Shown here one piece after another: positions 1-7,252 of a stretch of DNA of 64,000 nt. Every line of letters starts with the position of its first letter. The first letter of the stretch is position 1. The position numbers and the translations under genes were made by a program. Source of the stretch: Tunicatimonas sp964551335 (GTDB taxonomy: Bacteria > Bacteroidota > Bacteroidia > Cytophagales > Cyclobacteriaceae); contig CAZKCO010000038.1 in NCBI GenBank assembly GCA_964551335.1, positions 5,730 through 69,729 on the forward strand. The letters are read 5' to 3'. Below the pieces are notes generated by a model. It was not told the origin of the DNA. It searched no databases and saw nothing but the letters and a program-made list of their open reading frames with translations.

Positions 1-764
1 TAAGCCCCGTTTTCCCGAGCTTTTTTCAGGGCATTGAGCATCCGGGGATGGTTCGTGCCCGGATTTTGACCTAGTATTAGAATGGCCTCAGCTTCGTAGA
101 AGTCTTCCAGTTTGACCGAACCTTTACCGATACCCAATGTCTCACCCAGGGCTACGCCACTGCTTTCGTGGCACATATTGCTGCAATCGGGCAGGTTATT
201 GGTCCCAAATTCCCGAACGAATAGCTGGTACAAAAATGCGGCCTCGTTGCTGGTTCGGCCACTGGTATAAAATATAGCTTCGTTGGGAGAATCTAATCCG
301 TGTAGGTGCTGAGCGATTAACTGAAAAGCATCATCCCAACTAATCGGCTGATAGTGAGAGGCCGCTTTCGGCAAGTACATGGGCTGAGCAATTCGCCCCT
401 TTTTACCCAGTTCGTAGTCGTTCCAGGCGGCCATTTCAGCTACCGAGTGCCGGGTAAAAAAATCAGTTCGCAGGGCTTTGGTGGTAGCTTCCTCGGCAAT
501 CGCTTTCACTCCGTTCTCACAGTACTCCCCCAAAGACGAACGGTCATCATCCGGATCAGGCCAGGCACAACCCGGACAGTCGTACCCACCCTTCTGATTT
601 ACCTTATTCAGTGCCTTCCAGGCCCGGCCGGGACCCATTTCTTTAAGAAAGTGCTGCACGGAAGTAAGAACTGCTTTAGGGCCGGCGGCAGTTTCTTTTA
701 TCTCAGTAAGTTTGATGTCCTGAAGTTCTTCAGGGTTTTCGGGATTGGGTCGTTGAGTTGCCAA
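1..764 (-). CDS. FdhF/YdeP-like molybdopterin oxidoreductase alpha subunit (5' part; runs off the left edge)
   Basis: This is the N-terminal ~254 residues of a formate-dehydrogenase-H-like molybdopterin oxidoreductase, read on the minus strand from the window edge. The translation contains DCPGCAWPDPDDDR, an NLPDCSNMCHESSG segment, and LILGQNPGTNHPRML, which are typical of the YdeP/FdhF-like alpha subunits that use bis-MGD. No ATG lies between the upstream in-frame stop (about 780) and the conserved region, so the start appears to be TTG at 764. The neighbouring fdhD, mobA and formate/nitrite-type channel genes support a formate or related molybdoenzyme role. True substrates of YdeP-type enzymes are poorly known, so formate is an inference. 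The family is usually about 750 residues, so most of the gene lies outside the window. Confidence 0.85.
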   Translation of the reverse strand, partial: MATQRPNPENPEELQDIKLTEIKETAAGPKAVLTSVQHFLKEMGPGRAWKALNKVNQKGGYDCPGCAWPDPDDDRSSLGEYCENGVKAIAEEATTKALRTDFFTRHSVAEMAAWNDYELGKKGRIAQPMYLPKAASHYQPISWDDAFQLIAQHLHGLDSPNEAIFYTSGRTSNEAAFLYQLFVREFGTNNLPDCSNMCHESSGVALGETLGIGKGSVKLEDFYEAEAILILGQNPGTNHPRMLNALKKARENGA

Positions 765-960
765 AGTATATTTAATTTGTGTTCAAATAGTAAGGTGTTA
801 AAGTGTTATGGTATTATCGTTAGTTTATGTTACATAATGCTGGAAAGCATGTGCTTCTTTCGATTTGGTCAAACATTGTGGTGCTATTCTGTAAATGACT
901 ACCAAAACACCAAAGCATTCCATCATTTTTAAAGTTACAAAAGTATACTGATCGGTGAAG

Positions 961-1332
961 TCAGCAGACATCTTTTGGGTGATCGTACATATCGGACTGA
1001 TCACCCCGACTACCGTCCAGGCATTTTAGGTCTTTTTCAATGAGTAGAAACAGCTTTTGGTCTGTGTTATTTTCGAGGTGCTCTTCAATGCCAATTTGGT
1101 CAGTACTGGTTATCAAATCTGCCTGCGACTGAGGAACAGTGATGATGATTTTACCCTGCTGAAAGGTAGCTTTCATATGTGACAGTCCGGCTTCACTACG
1201 CAGGGTGTAATGAAACGCTTCCTGACTAGAGAAAATAGTTTTTCCAGCTACTTGCTTTTGCTTTTTCAATTGGGCTACGTCGGTTTTTGATAGTCGTAAA
1301 CGAATGCTATTATCACTAATTCTTATTTTCAC
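961..1332 (-). CDS. DUF7009-like conserved protein of the formate/molybdopterin block
   Basis: A small soluble protein of about 123 residues. It opens with VKIRISDNSIRLRLSKTDV and ends with a conserved acidic/cysteine stretch EKDLKCLDGSRGDQSDMYDHP. This pattern matches, from memory, the DUF7009 family found in Bacteroidota, whose members begin MKIRI.xNSIRxRL. I therefore prefer the GTG at 1332; an ATG at 1362 would add ten residues and deepen the overlap with fdhD. The gene overlaps the fdhD 3' end by 17 bp and is probably co-transcribed with it, suggesting an accessory role to the molybdoenzyme. Function is unknown. Confidence 0.7.
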   Translation of the reverse strand: MKIRISDNSIRLRLSKTDVAQLKKQKQVAGKTIFSSQEAFHYTLRSEAGLSHMKATFQQGKIIITVPQSQADLITSTDQIGIEEHLENNTDQKLFLLIEKDLKCLDGSRGDQSDMYDHPKDVC

Positions 1333-2164
1333 GCATTGGTTGTTTAATTCGTTCTTGTCCACAATATATATTGGCCGAATGAGATTTTAGAAAACCGATC
1401 AATGTCATTCCGAATGATCGAGCAGTTTCTACGGCCATACTGCTGGGAGCACCGATAGCACATACCACCTGAATACCCGCCATAGCGGCCTTCTGGATTA
1501 ATTCAAAGCTGGCCCGTCCACTTAATAACAGTATAAAAGCAGAAAGGTCTAGAACCTGTATATTTGTTTTCAGAAATTCTGCTCCAATGAGTTTGTCCAA
1601 CGCATTATGCCGACCTACATCCTCTCGGAAACTATGCAAAGCGCCATCAGCCTCGAATAGGGCCGCAGCGTGAATTCCGCCGGTTTGTCTAAAAGTCTGC
1701 TGTTTTTCTCGCAAGCGCTCTGGCAGCATAAACAACATTTCCGGCTCAATTATCAGCATTGATCGACTAGGCCTGCTGGGGCATACTTGATGAATGGCTT
1801 CAATGCTTTCCTTACCGCAAACGCCGCAACTACTGGTAGTATAGAAATTACGTTGGAGCTTGCTGAGATCAACTAAAGCAGTCTCGGATATTCGAACCAA
1901 TATTTTGTTTTCACCTAAAGGGTAGGTTGGGGGATCGGCTAACTGATGGCGAGTGGAAATAATGCCTTCGGTAAACATAAACCCGATGGCTAGTTCTTCA
2001 TCATTTCCCGGAGTGCGCATGGTTACCGAGAGTGGGTGCATTTTGTATCCATCCGGTTTGTTCAACTGTAGTTGAATTTCCAGCGGTTCTTCTAAAGCCA
2101 CTACATCTTGCTGATGCTGAAATTTTGAATTGTCTAGCTTAGTAAGTTGTATTTCCTGGGTCAT
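1316..2164 (-). CDS. fdhD: FdhD, sulfurtransferase for formate dehydrogenase
   Basis: FdhD passes sulfur from a cysteine desulfurase to the Mo-bisMGD cofactor of formate dehydrogenase before the cofactor is inserted. The 282-residue length is normal. The essential CxxC pair is present as SSCGVCGK (Cys113 and Cys116), followed by the family motifs TGGIHAAALF and REDVGRHNALDKLIG and a C-terminal SGRASFELIQKA segment. The start ATG at 2164 overlaps the mobA stop by 4 bp, indicating translational coupling. It fits the partial FdhF-like gene further downstream in the same direction. Confidence 0.95.
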   Translation of the reverse strand: MTQEIQLTKLDNSKFQHQQDVVALEEPLEIQLQLNKPDGYKMHPLSVTMRTPGNDEELAIGFMFTEGIISTRHQLADPPTYPLGENKILVRISETALVDLSKLQRNFYTTSSCGVCGKESIEAIHQVCPSRPSRSMLIIEPEMLFMLPERLREKQQTFRQTGGIHAAALFEADGALHSFREDVGRHNALDKLIGAEFLKTNIQVLDLSAFILLLSGRASFELIQKAAMAGIQVVCAIGAPSSMAVETARSFGMTLIGFLKSHSANIYCGQERIKQPMRENKN

Positions 2165-2736
2165 TGCCTTTTAGTTTGAAGCTGCTGGTATTCTTCTAGT
2201 GTATTAACGTTTTTCAGGGCTTGTGGGTCTTGGCAGGATACCAGATTAGCATTCATGGACAGAATGAGCCTACGGATAGAATCGTTGCCCGACTGAAAAA
2301 AGTGCTTGATTTTTTTCATGGCTTCAGTTTCAAAAACAGCAATTAGGGGCTCGGGTTGATCATCCGTTTGGTAGCAGACTATATCGTACTCTGAACTACG
2401 ACGATCAACCAGATATTTTAGGTGCTCTTTTCGTAGGAAAGGGTAATCACAAGCAAGCAGAAATATTGCTGTATCGGGATATTTTTTGCTCACCGAGAGC
2501 AACCCGGTCATGGGTCCGTGGTTTTGGAACGTTGGATGATCTACTACTAAAGTGTATTCATTCTCAATCTTCCACTGTTGTGCTTGGGTGGGATTTACGG
2601 AAATCACTACTTGCTGACAGAAGGATTGCAATAGTTCGTGAACTACTCTCCACTGTGGGCGACCGTGATACTCCAGCAATGCTTTATCCTGCTTCATTCG
2701 GGTACTTTTGCCACCACAAAGAACTACACCTATCAT
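2161..2736 (-). CDS. mobA: MobA-like molybdenum cofactor guanylyltransferase
   Basis: MobA attaches GMP to molybdopterin to form the MGD cofactor used by FdhF-type enzymes; it is cytoplasmic. The 191-residue protein starts MIGVVLCGGKSTRMKQDKA, the nucleotidyltransferase signature with the glycine-rich loop and catalytic Lys. LLACDYPFLRKEHL carries the metal-binding Asp after the Rossmann core, and QPEPLIAVFETEAM is a usual MobA segment. It overlaps fdhD by 4 bp and is followed by the DUF7009-like gene and the oxidoreductase, so the block builds and sulfurates its own cofactor. Confidence 0.92.
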   Translation of the reverse strand: MIGVVLCGGKSTRMKQDKALLEYHGRPQWRVVHELLQSFCQQVVISVNPTQAQQWKIENEYTLVVDHPTFQNHGPMTGLLSVSKKYPDTAIFLLACDYPFLRKEHLKYLVDRRSSEYDIVCYQTDDQPEPLIAVFETEAMKKIKHFFQSGNDSIRRLILSMNANLVSCQDPQALKNVNTLEEYQQLQTKRQ

Positions 2737-2774
2737 CGGAATTCAGGACGTTGGTTGCTAACTAATGTGCTACA

Positions 2775-3683
2775 TTATTTACTAAAGTGCCGGTCTCGAA
2801 TGAAATTTTCTGGTCCCAGGTGACTGTACTTCACAATGGCTACGAAAACCGTTCCACCAATAATATTGCCTAGGGTGGCCCATAGCTGAAAGTACAAATA
2901 ATCGGAAAAAGTAACTTTAGAAGAAACGAGAAAGCCCGTGAAAACCTCAATTGATCCGACAATAGAGTGGTGCAAACCGGCCAAACCGATAGTAGCGGTG
3001 ACCAGAATAATGACGAAGATTCGGCTGATGGTTTCCCGGGAAGAACTGTTCAGCCAGGAAAGCAGCCCCATGAGCCAGCCCGCAAAAATGGCACTGCCCA
3101 ATGTGATCCACCAATTATATTTCAGCATTTTCTCCGCCAGATGCTCAAAGGCTTCAATACTAATGATCCCCATAGCTGGGGCCATCTTGGCAGTCAGAAA
3201 AGAAAAAACGTAGCCCCCTAGTAGGTTACCCACAAATATAACCGCCCATAATTCCAGCAGATTAATAATACGAACCGAACGATTCAACACGGGAAGCACG
3301 GCTAATGTGGTATGCTCAGTAAACAGTTGGGAACGACCCAGAATTACGAAAATAAATCCGATAGGGTAGGCTAAAGCCAGTGTAAACTCTAACCTTGGCT
3401 CGGTCATTTCACCGTGAAACATGGTATACAGCAACCCCATCAGCAACAAACTGAATCCGATCTCTAGCCCACCCGAAATAGATGAGAAGAAAAGTGCTTT
3501 GTTGTGGCGGCGGTATTCGGTCAGCGCCATCTGAATCTGTTCATTCAGAATTTGGTCTCCCTCTTTCGGCTGATCTTGCCGGGTAACATCTTCCTTTACT
3601 TCTTCATCCAACCGCTCAACATCAGATGCCGCCATCCTGGTCTCCTTAGTTACTTCCGAAATTTTATCCTGATCCATAGGCAA
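2775..3683 (-). CDS. Formate/nitrite transporter (FNT) family channel, YfdC-like
   Basis: A 302-residue inner-membrane channel of the FocA/NirC/YfdC superfamily, which moves small monovalent anions such as formate, nitrite or acetate. After a charged N-terminal extension of about 60 residues (rich in E, K and D) come about six membrane segments, including GLEIGFSLLLMGLLYTM, AYPIGFIFVILGRSQLFTEH, LLELWAVIFVGNLLGGYVF and HHSIVGSIEVFTGFL. The LFTEH and HHSIVG segments match the half-helix breaks that form FNT pores. The N-terminal extension points to the YfdC-like branch, where substrates are uncertain. Location beside fdhD/mobA and an FdhF-like gene makes formate movement the best guess. Confidence 0.85.
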   Translation of the reverse strand: MPMDQDKISEVTKETRMAASDVERLDEEVKEDVTRQDQPKEGDQILNEQIQMALTEYRRHNKALFFSSISGGLEIGFSLLLMGLLYTMFHGEMTEPRLEFTLALAYPIGFIFVILGRSQLFTEHTTLAVLPVLNRSVRIINLLELWAVIFVGNLLGGYVFSFLTAKMAPAMGIISIEAFEHLAEKMLKYNWWITLGSAIFAGWLMGLLSWLNSSSRETISRIFVIILVTATIGLAGLHHSIVGSIEVFTGFLVSSKVTFSDYLYFQLWATLGNIIGGTVFVAIVKYSHLGPENFIRDRHFSK

Positions 3684-3737
3684 AAAAACTCCTATTACGA
3701 GCTATAAAGCAGTTTATTGAGGCATTTGTTTAATGGC

Positions 3738-4361
3738 TCACTTCCTTAAAGTAACAATATAGAAGCAATACAGCATTTCAGTAGCAATCTGGCGGTTTCT
3801 CCGGTTGTACACTTCCGTTTCCTGGGGTAAGCTATCAGCATTTTTAGGATCCTCGTTGGGCAATGAAACGCGAATACTTGCCCCACGCACAATCGGACAG
3901 TCAGAATCAGCTTGTGAGCAAGTCATAATAGCAGCAAAATCACGGGAAGGATTAACCAGATCATCAAACTTCTTGGAAAAAGCAATCAGCGCTGGGGCAT
4001 CAGGAGCATAGCTGATCCGGTATCTGGGGTTGTCGTTCTCTGTTAAGAGATCAGCCTTGAAACCTGATCATTGTAGCGCTTCCAAGGCTCGGGGATTAAA
4101 CGCCGTAGCTTCGGTTCCCCCCGAAAAAGTATTGATACGCGATATATTGTAGTAGTTTGCCGCTGCACTAGCCCAAAGCTGTGCCATATGACTGCGCCGA
4201 GAGTTGTGAGTACAGATAAATACTAGTTTTATCTGCTGCTGCTTACTAACCAAGTCAGTTATATAATCAGTCAATTCCTTTAACTGGATCTTGCGCTGGG
4301 AAGATACATCCCCAAATTTAGAAATGCAGCTTTCGCAGTATTGCTTTAATGAAGTAAACAT
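3738..4361 (-). pseudogene. Arsenate reductase (low-MW phosphatase type) interrupted by one in-frame TGA
   Basis: The frame encodes a thioredoxin-coupled arsenate reductase/low-molecular-weight phosphatase of about 207 residues. It has the catalytic P-loop VFICTHNSRRSHMAQ (C-x5-R-S) and SGGTEATAFNPRALEALQ in the first part, and the resolving-cysteine segment MTCSQADSDCP in the second. A TGA at 4070-4068 splits it: 97 codons before it, 109 open codons after it, all in the same frame with no indel. Relatives usually have Arg, Glu or Lys here, so CGA to TGA is the simplest explanation. The N-terminal piece keeps the catalytic Cys but lacks the second cysteine pair. No internal start is obvious for the 3' part. 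It could be a recent pseudogene, a sequencing error, or stop readthrough. Confidence 0.85.
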
Positions 4362-4413
4362 AAATATTCAGATAGCCTGCTGTTGATGTAGCAAATACGA
4401 AATATTTATCAGC

Positions 4414-6642
4414 TTAAGGAAAGAAAAATTCGTTAAGTTGATCGAGAATGCTTTCGGATTCTTGCCGGGACAACCGCTTTTGGAACCATTCGCTTGCCTT
4501 TACAATGGGGCCTCTTCTCTGTTCTCGTAAGTGTGCCTTTTCCAGTTTTTCAAAATAAAAGGCTAGTTCGCCAGGACGGTAAGAAATGGGAATAGTATCA
4601 CTGAACTGAAAATCAGGAGACAGCAGAGTGGAATCAGCGTTAAGAAGTCGCCACTCACTATTGATGATAAACCGACCGATTGGTGATTGGTCGCCAACGC
4701 GCAGTAAACTATCCATCGGTAGAGCAATAGTCAACAGCGAATTACTGTCTGAATTATAGACCCAAAATGTATCAGGGCTTGCTCGGTGAAGTGCTGAGGT
4801 CCCAGATTTCGCGGAAAATGGATCTACTAGATTTCCTGTTTGGATAATGGAATTAAAAAGGCCTCGATGATAGTGAAACGGGTGAAATTGTTGTTTAAGC
4901 CAGGTTTTGTCTGCCAATGTAAGGGAATCCAAGTAGCGTAAATGAGCGGTATCGTTTTGGACGTAAAAATCTAAAATGCGTAAACTAGAATCCTCTTCTA
5001 TCAGTGGTATACTATCAGATGCCTGCGGAAATAGTTTGGCTCGGATTGTTCTTACTTGGGCCGAACGTAGGTTTAAGTAGTGCAGTGCCGCGTTGTACTG
5101 GCTCATTAGTTCTAGCGTGTCCGAGTACCAGAATTTAGGGCTTTTGTAGGTCGATAAGCGGTGGTGATTCTTTTCACTCGATACATCCCAGCGGGCTTGT
5201 AGCAGTTGGGCTTGCTCATATTGGTCAATAATGGAGTCCTGACCAATGCGGTAAGCTAGCACCGAATAGTAATTAAACGGTTGTTCACTACCCTCAAAGG
5301 GTAGGCCCAGCAGTTGGTTCAGGGCTTTTTGCTGGAGGCTATCCCGTTCATCAGCTAACTGCCGGTTTCTGCTGCGGTTACTAAGGGCATTCCGTAGTGA
5401 ATCGGTAATCTTCATTTCCTGCAGAAGAACCGAATCAATCAAAACTCCTTCGTAATAACTGATGAACTCATCGCGACCCACTTCTTTAAATGTCTGGGTA
5501 AGCAGGTCGTTGTGAAAGTGTACCTGAGATACTTCTTCACCGGTGAGTAGCGAGAAGAAGGTCTTCAGAGTTTCGGCTCCCTGCTGCTGGGCCTGAGCCA
5601 GTATATCGGCCCGATGGGCGTAAGCAATCAACTTATCGATACAGTGCTGTTTTACTCGTTGGGCATCTTTGAAATTAACTCGGCCGTGGTAGTCAATTAC
5701 CTCGAAACCCGGAATGCCCCGTTGGGGAATAAACCAGGGGTTAATATCGGCATTCAGAATTTGGGGTTCTAGGCCGAAAAAGTGCAGCTCACCCGACTCC
5801 TTGTGGAAGTAGTAAGAATTTTCATCCAGCGACTGAAAATCAAATCCGGCCTTGACCCAGCCTCTACCTACCATTGTAAGCTTTTTCTTGCGTTCTACCC
5901 GCGATAGCCTGGAAACCTGATCGTCAAAAGCAAAAGACTGGTAATTGGCCGGAAAATCAAACCCATCGTCAAGATAGTTCTGGAAGGTTTCGGTTGAACT
6001 GCCCTGGTGGTTCTCAGCGACTTCATTATACGTTGTGAATAGTACCTCTTCCACTGTGCGCTTAGTGGGGCCCCAATTGTCTTTTTCGGCATTTCCGTAC
6101 TTTTCTCGCCACAGAAACTCTACTACTTTACACAATTGTGAACTACAATCTTCATTGCCATTCGGTAAACTGCCCAATTGGCTGGCTAACAACCCCTGAT
6201 ACTCTAATTTTTCTAAAATATTCCTACGACGGACATCATGCTGGATCACCCTCCTCCAGTTATTTCCGGCTGATTTGTCATTAGCATCTCGGTTACGATA
6301 TTCCTCCGTTCGTTCCTTGCGGGGAATTAGCTGATACTGATATAGATCGAAGAGTGCGTGTTTAATTTCGGAATAGTACCGATTGGCCTGCTGTTGAGTG
6401 CTATCTTCTTCAATCAGAACCAGCCGGGATTCGTCCAGGGACGATATTACCTCGCCGTAGTATTCAGCCGTGACTAGCTGGCCAATCTGATTGACTTCCG
6501 TCACCATATTGGAGGTAGTACCGAGGGATAAGCCGTTACCAAAGATGCCGAAAGGGTTTACTAAAAACACCAACACTACCAACCCGATTATTAGTAGGGC
6601 ATCCACTACGAAGCGCCAGTTACTAAACAGTAGGCTAATCAT
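4414..6642 (-). CDS. Large membrane-anchored protein with DUF4230-like features, function unknown
   Basis: A 742-residue protein with one N-terminal membrane segment (about residues 14-34, VDALLIIGLVVLVFLVNPF) and a long, mostly helical exported region. Right after the anchor is QIGQLVTAEYYGEVISS, resembling the start of DUF4230 domains, and around residue 350 the helix AQAQQQGAETLKTFFSLLTG resembles the end of such domains. A large insertion may therefore separate the two halves. The rest is unrecognised and rich in charged and Gln residues. Its start overlaps the upstream DUF4230 lipoprotein gene by 8 bp, and it ends a four-gene run with a peptidoglycan hydrolase and a DUF5675-like protein. 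A scaffold or partner role in that cell-wall module is an inference. Confidence 0.65.
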   Translation of the reverse strand: MISLLFSNWRFVVDALLIIGLVVLVFLVNPFGIFGNGLSLGTTSNMVTEVNQIGQLVTAEYYGEVISSLDESRLVLIEEDSTQQQANRYYSEIKHALFDLYQYQLIPRKERTEEYRNRDANDKSAGNNWRRVIQHDVRRRNILEKLEYQGLLASQLGSLPNGNEDCSSQLCKVVEFLWREKYGNAEKDNWGPTKRTVEEVLFTTYNEVAENHQGSSTETFQNYLDDGFDFPANYQSFAFDDQVSRLSRVERKKKLTMVGRGWVKAGFDFQSLDENSYYFHKESGELHFFGLEPQILNADINPWFIPQRGIPGFEVIDYHGRVNFKDAQRVKQHCIDKLIAYAHRADILAQAQQQGAETLKTFFSLLTGEEVSQVHFHNDLLTQTFKEVGRDEFISYYEGVLIDSVLLQEMKITDSLRNALSNRSRNRQLADERDSLQQKALNQLLGLPFEGSEQPFNYYSVLAYRIGQDSIIDQYEQAQLLQARWDVSSEKNHHRLSTYKSPKFWYSDTLELMSQYNAALHYLNLRSAQVRTIRAKLFPQASDSIPLIEEDSSLRILDFYVQNDTAHLRYLDSLTLADKTWLKQQFHPFHYHRGLFNSIIQTGNLVDPFSAKSGTSALHRASPDTFWVYNSDSNSLLTIALPMDSLLRVGDQSPIGRFIINSEWRLLNADSTLLSPDFQFSDTIPISYRPGELAFYFEKLEKAHLREQRRGPIVKASEWFQKRLSRQESESILDQLNEFFFP

Positions 6643-7252
6643 CGGCTTCAGGTTCTAACGATAGATTTACTTTATCAATCAGCAGCTCATTGTTTCGGAA
6701 AGAAATATAGATTTCTTCGTAGCCCAGTGAGCGAAGTAACTGATAGAGCATGGTTTGACAGTGGTTTTGGGTAGTTTCCACAATACCCATGTACTCTAGA
6801 TTATTCCGGATATCCAGTTCGGCTTCCCGGAAAAATGTTTCTTGGTCGGCCACACTGATGGAATTAAGAAAAGCCGAAGGGTCAGAAACCAGGGTGTCTT
6901 CCTGAAAGCTGGAAGGCGGATAGGAGAAATTAATAATCTTAATGGGAGGTAATTGCAGCGTAATTTTTTTTCCTTCAATCTGCACATCTTCTTCGGCGAT
7001 GTCGGATAGGTCAATGCCGGCTTTAATTTTAGCCTGAGAGTAAGCCAGAAAGCGCGCTTCACTGAGCTTGATAAACCAAGCTATTTTCTTGGTTTTCGTT
7101 CCGTGCACAATTTTATCTACCGTAAACTCGGTAGTTGCCAGATCGCTGGCTCGCTGTAGCTTACCGACCACTAGTCCCCGCTCATCTTGATGGCAGCCAG
7201 CCAACATAAGGATGTAGGCAATTATTCCGGTGAAGTAGAGTCGTGGCATCAT
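6635..7252 (-). CDS. DUF4230-domain lipoprotein
   Basis: About 205 residues. The chosen start MMPRLYFTGIIAYILMLAGC gives a clean lipoprotein signal peptide with lipobox Cys, and its ATG overlaps the stop of the hydrolase gene in an ATGA. An ATG 45 bp further upstream would spoil the signal. The exported part shows the DUF4230 pattern: an FTVDKIVHG opening, AKIKAGIDLSDI, and KKITLQLPPIKIINF. A helical tail ends SYEEIYISFRNNELLI. DUF4230 has no known biochemical role. The gene is tightly coupled to the dual peptidoglycan hydrolase before it and to a second DUF4230-type protein after it. Confidence 0.75.
   Translation of the reverse strand: MMPRLYFTGIIAYILMLAGCHQDERGLVVGKLQRASDLATTEFTVDKIVHGTKTKKIAWFIKLSEARFLAYSQAKIKAGIDLSDIAEEDVQIEGKKITLQLPPIKIINFSYPPSSFQEDTLVSDPSAFLNSISVADQETFFREAELDIRNNLEYMGIVETTQNHCQTMLYQLLRSLGYEEIYISFRNNELLIDKVNLSLEPEADD

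Noticed and set aside
354..932. A plus-strand reading frame of 192 codons at the left edge
   Set aside because: It lies opposite the clearly conserved FdhF-like gene and has no coding-like features.
4068..4070. The TGA in the arsenate-reductase frame as a selenocysteine codon
   Set aside because: The position is not catalytic in this family and no SECIS-like element was recognised; a mutated CGA is simpler.
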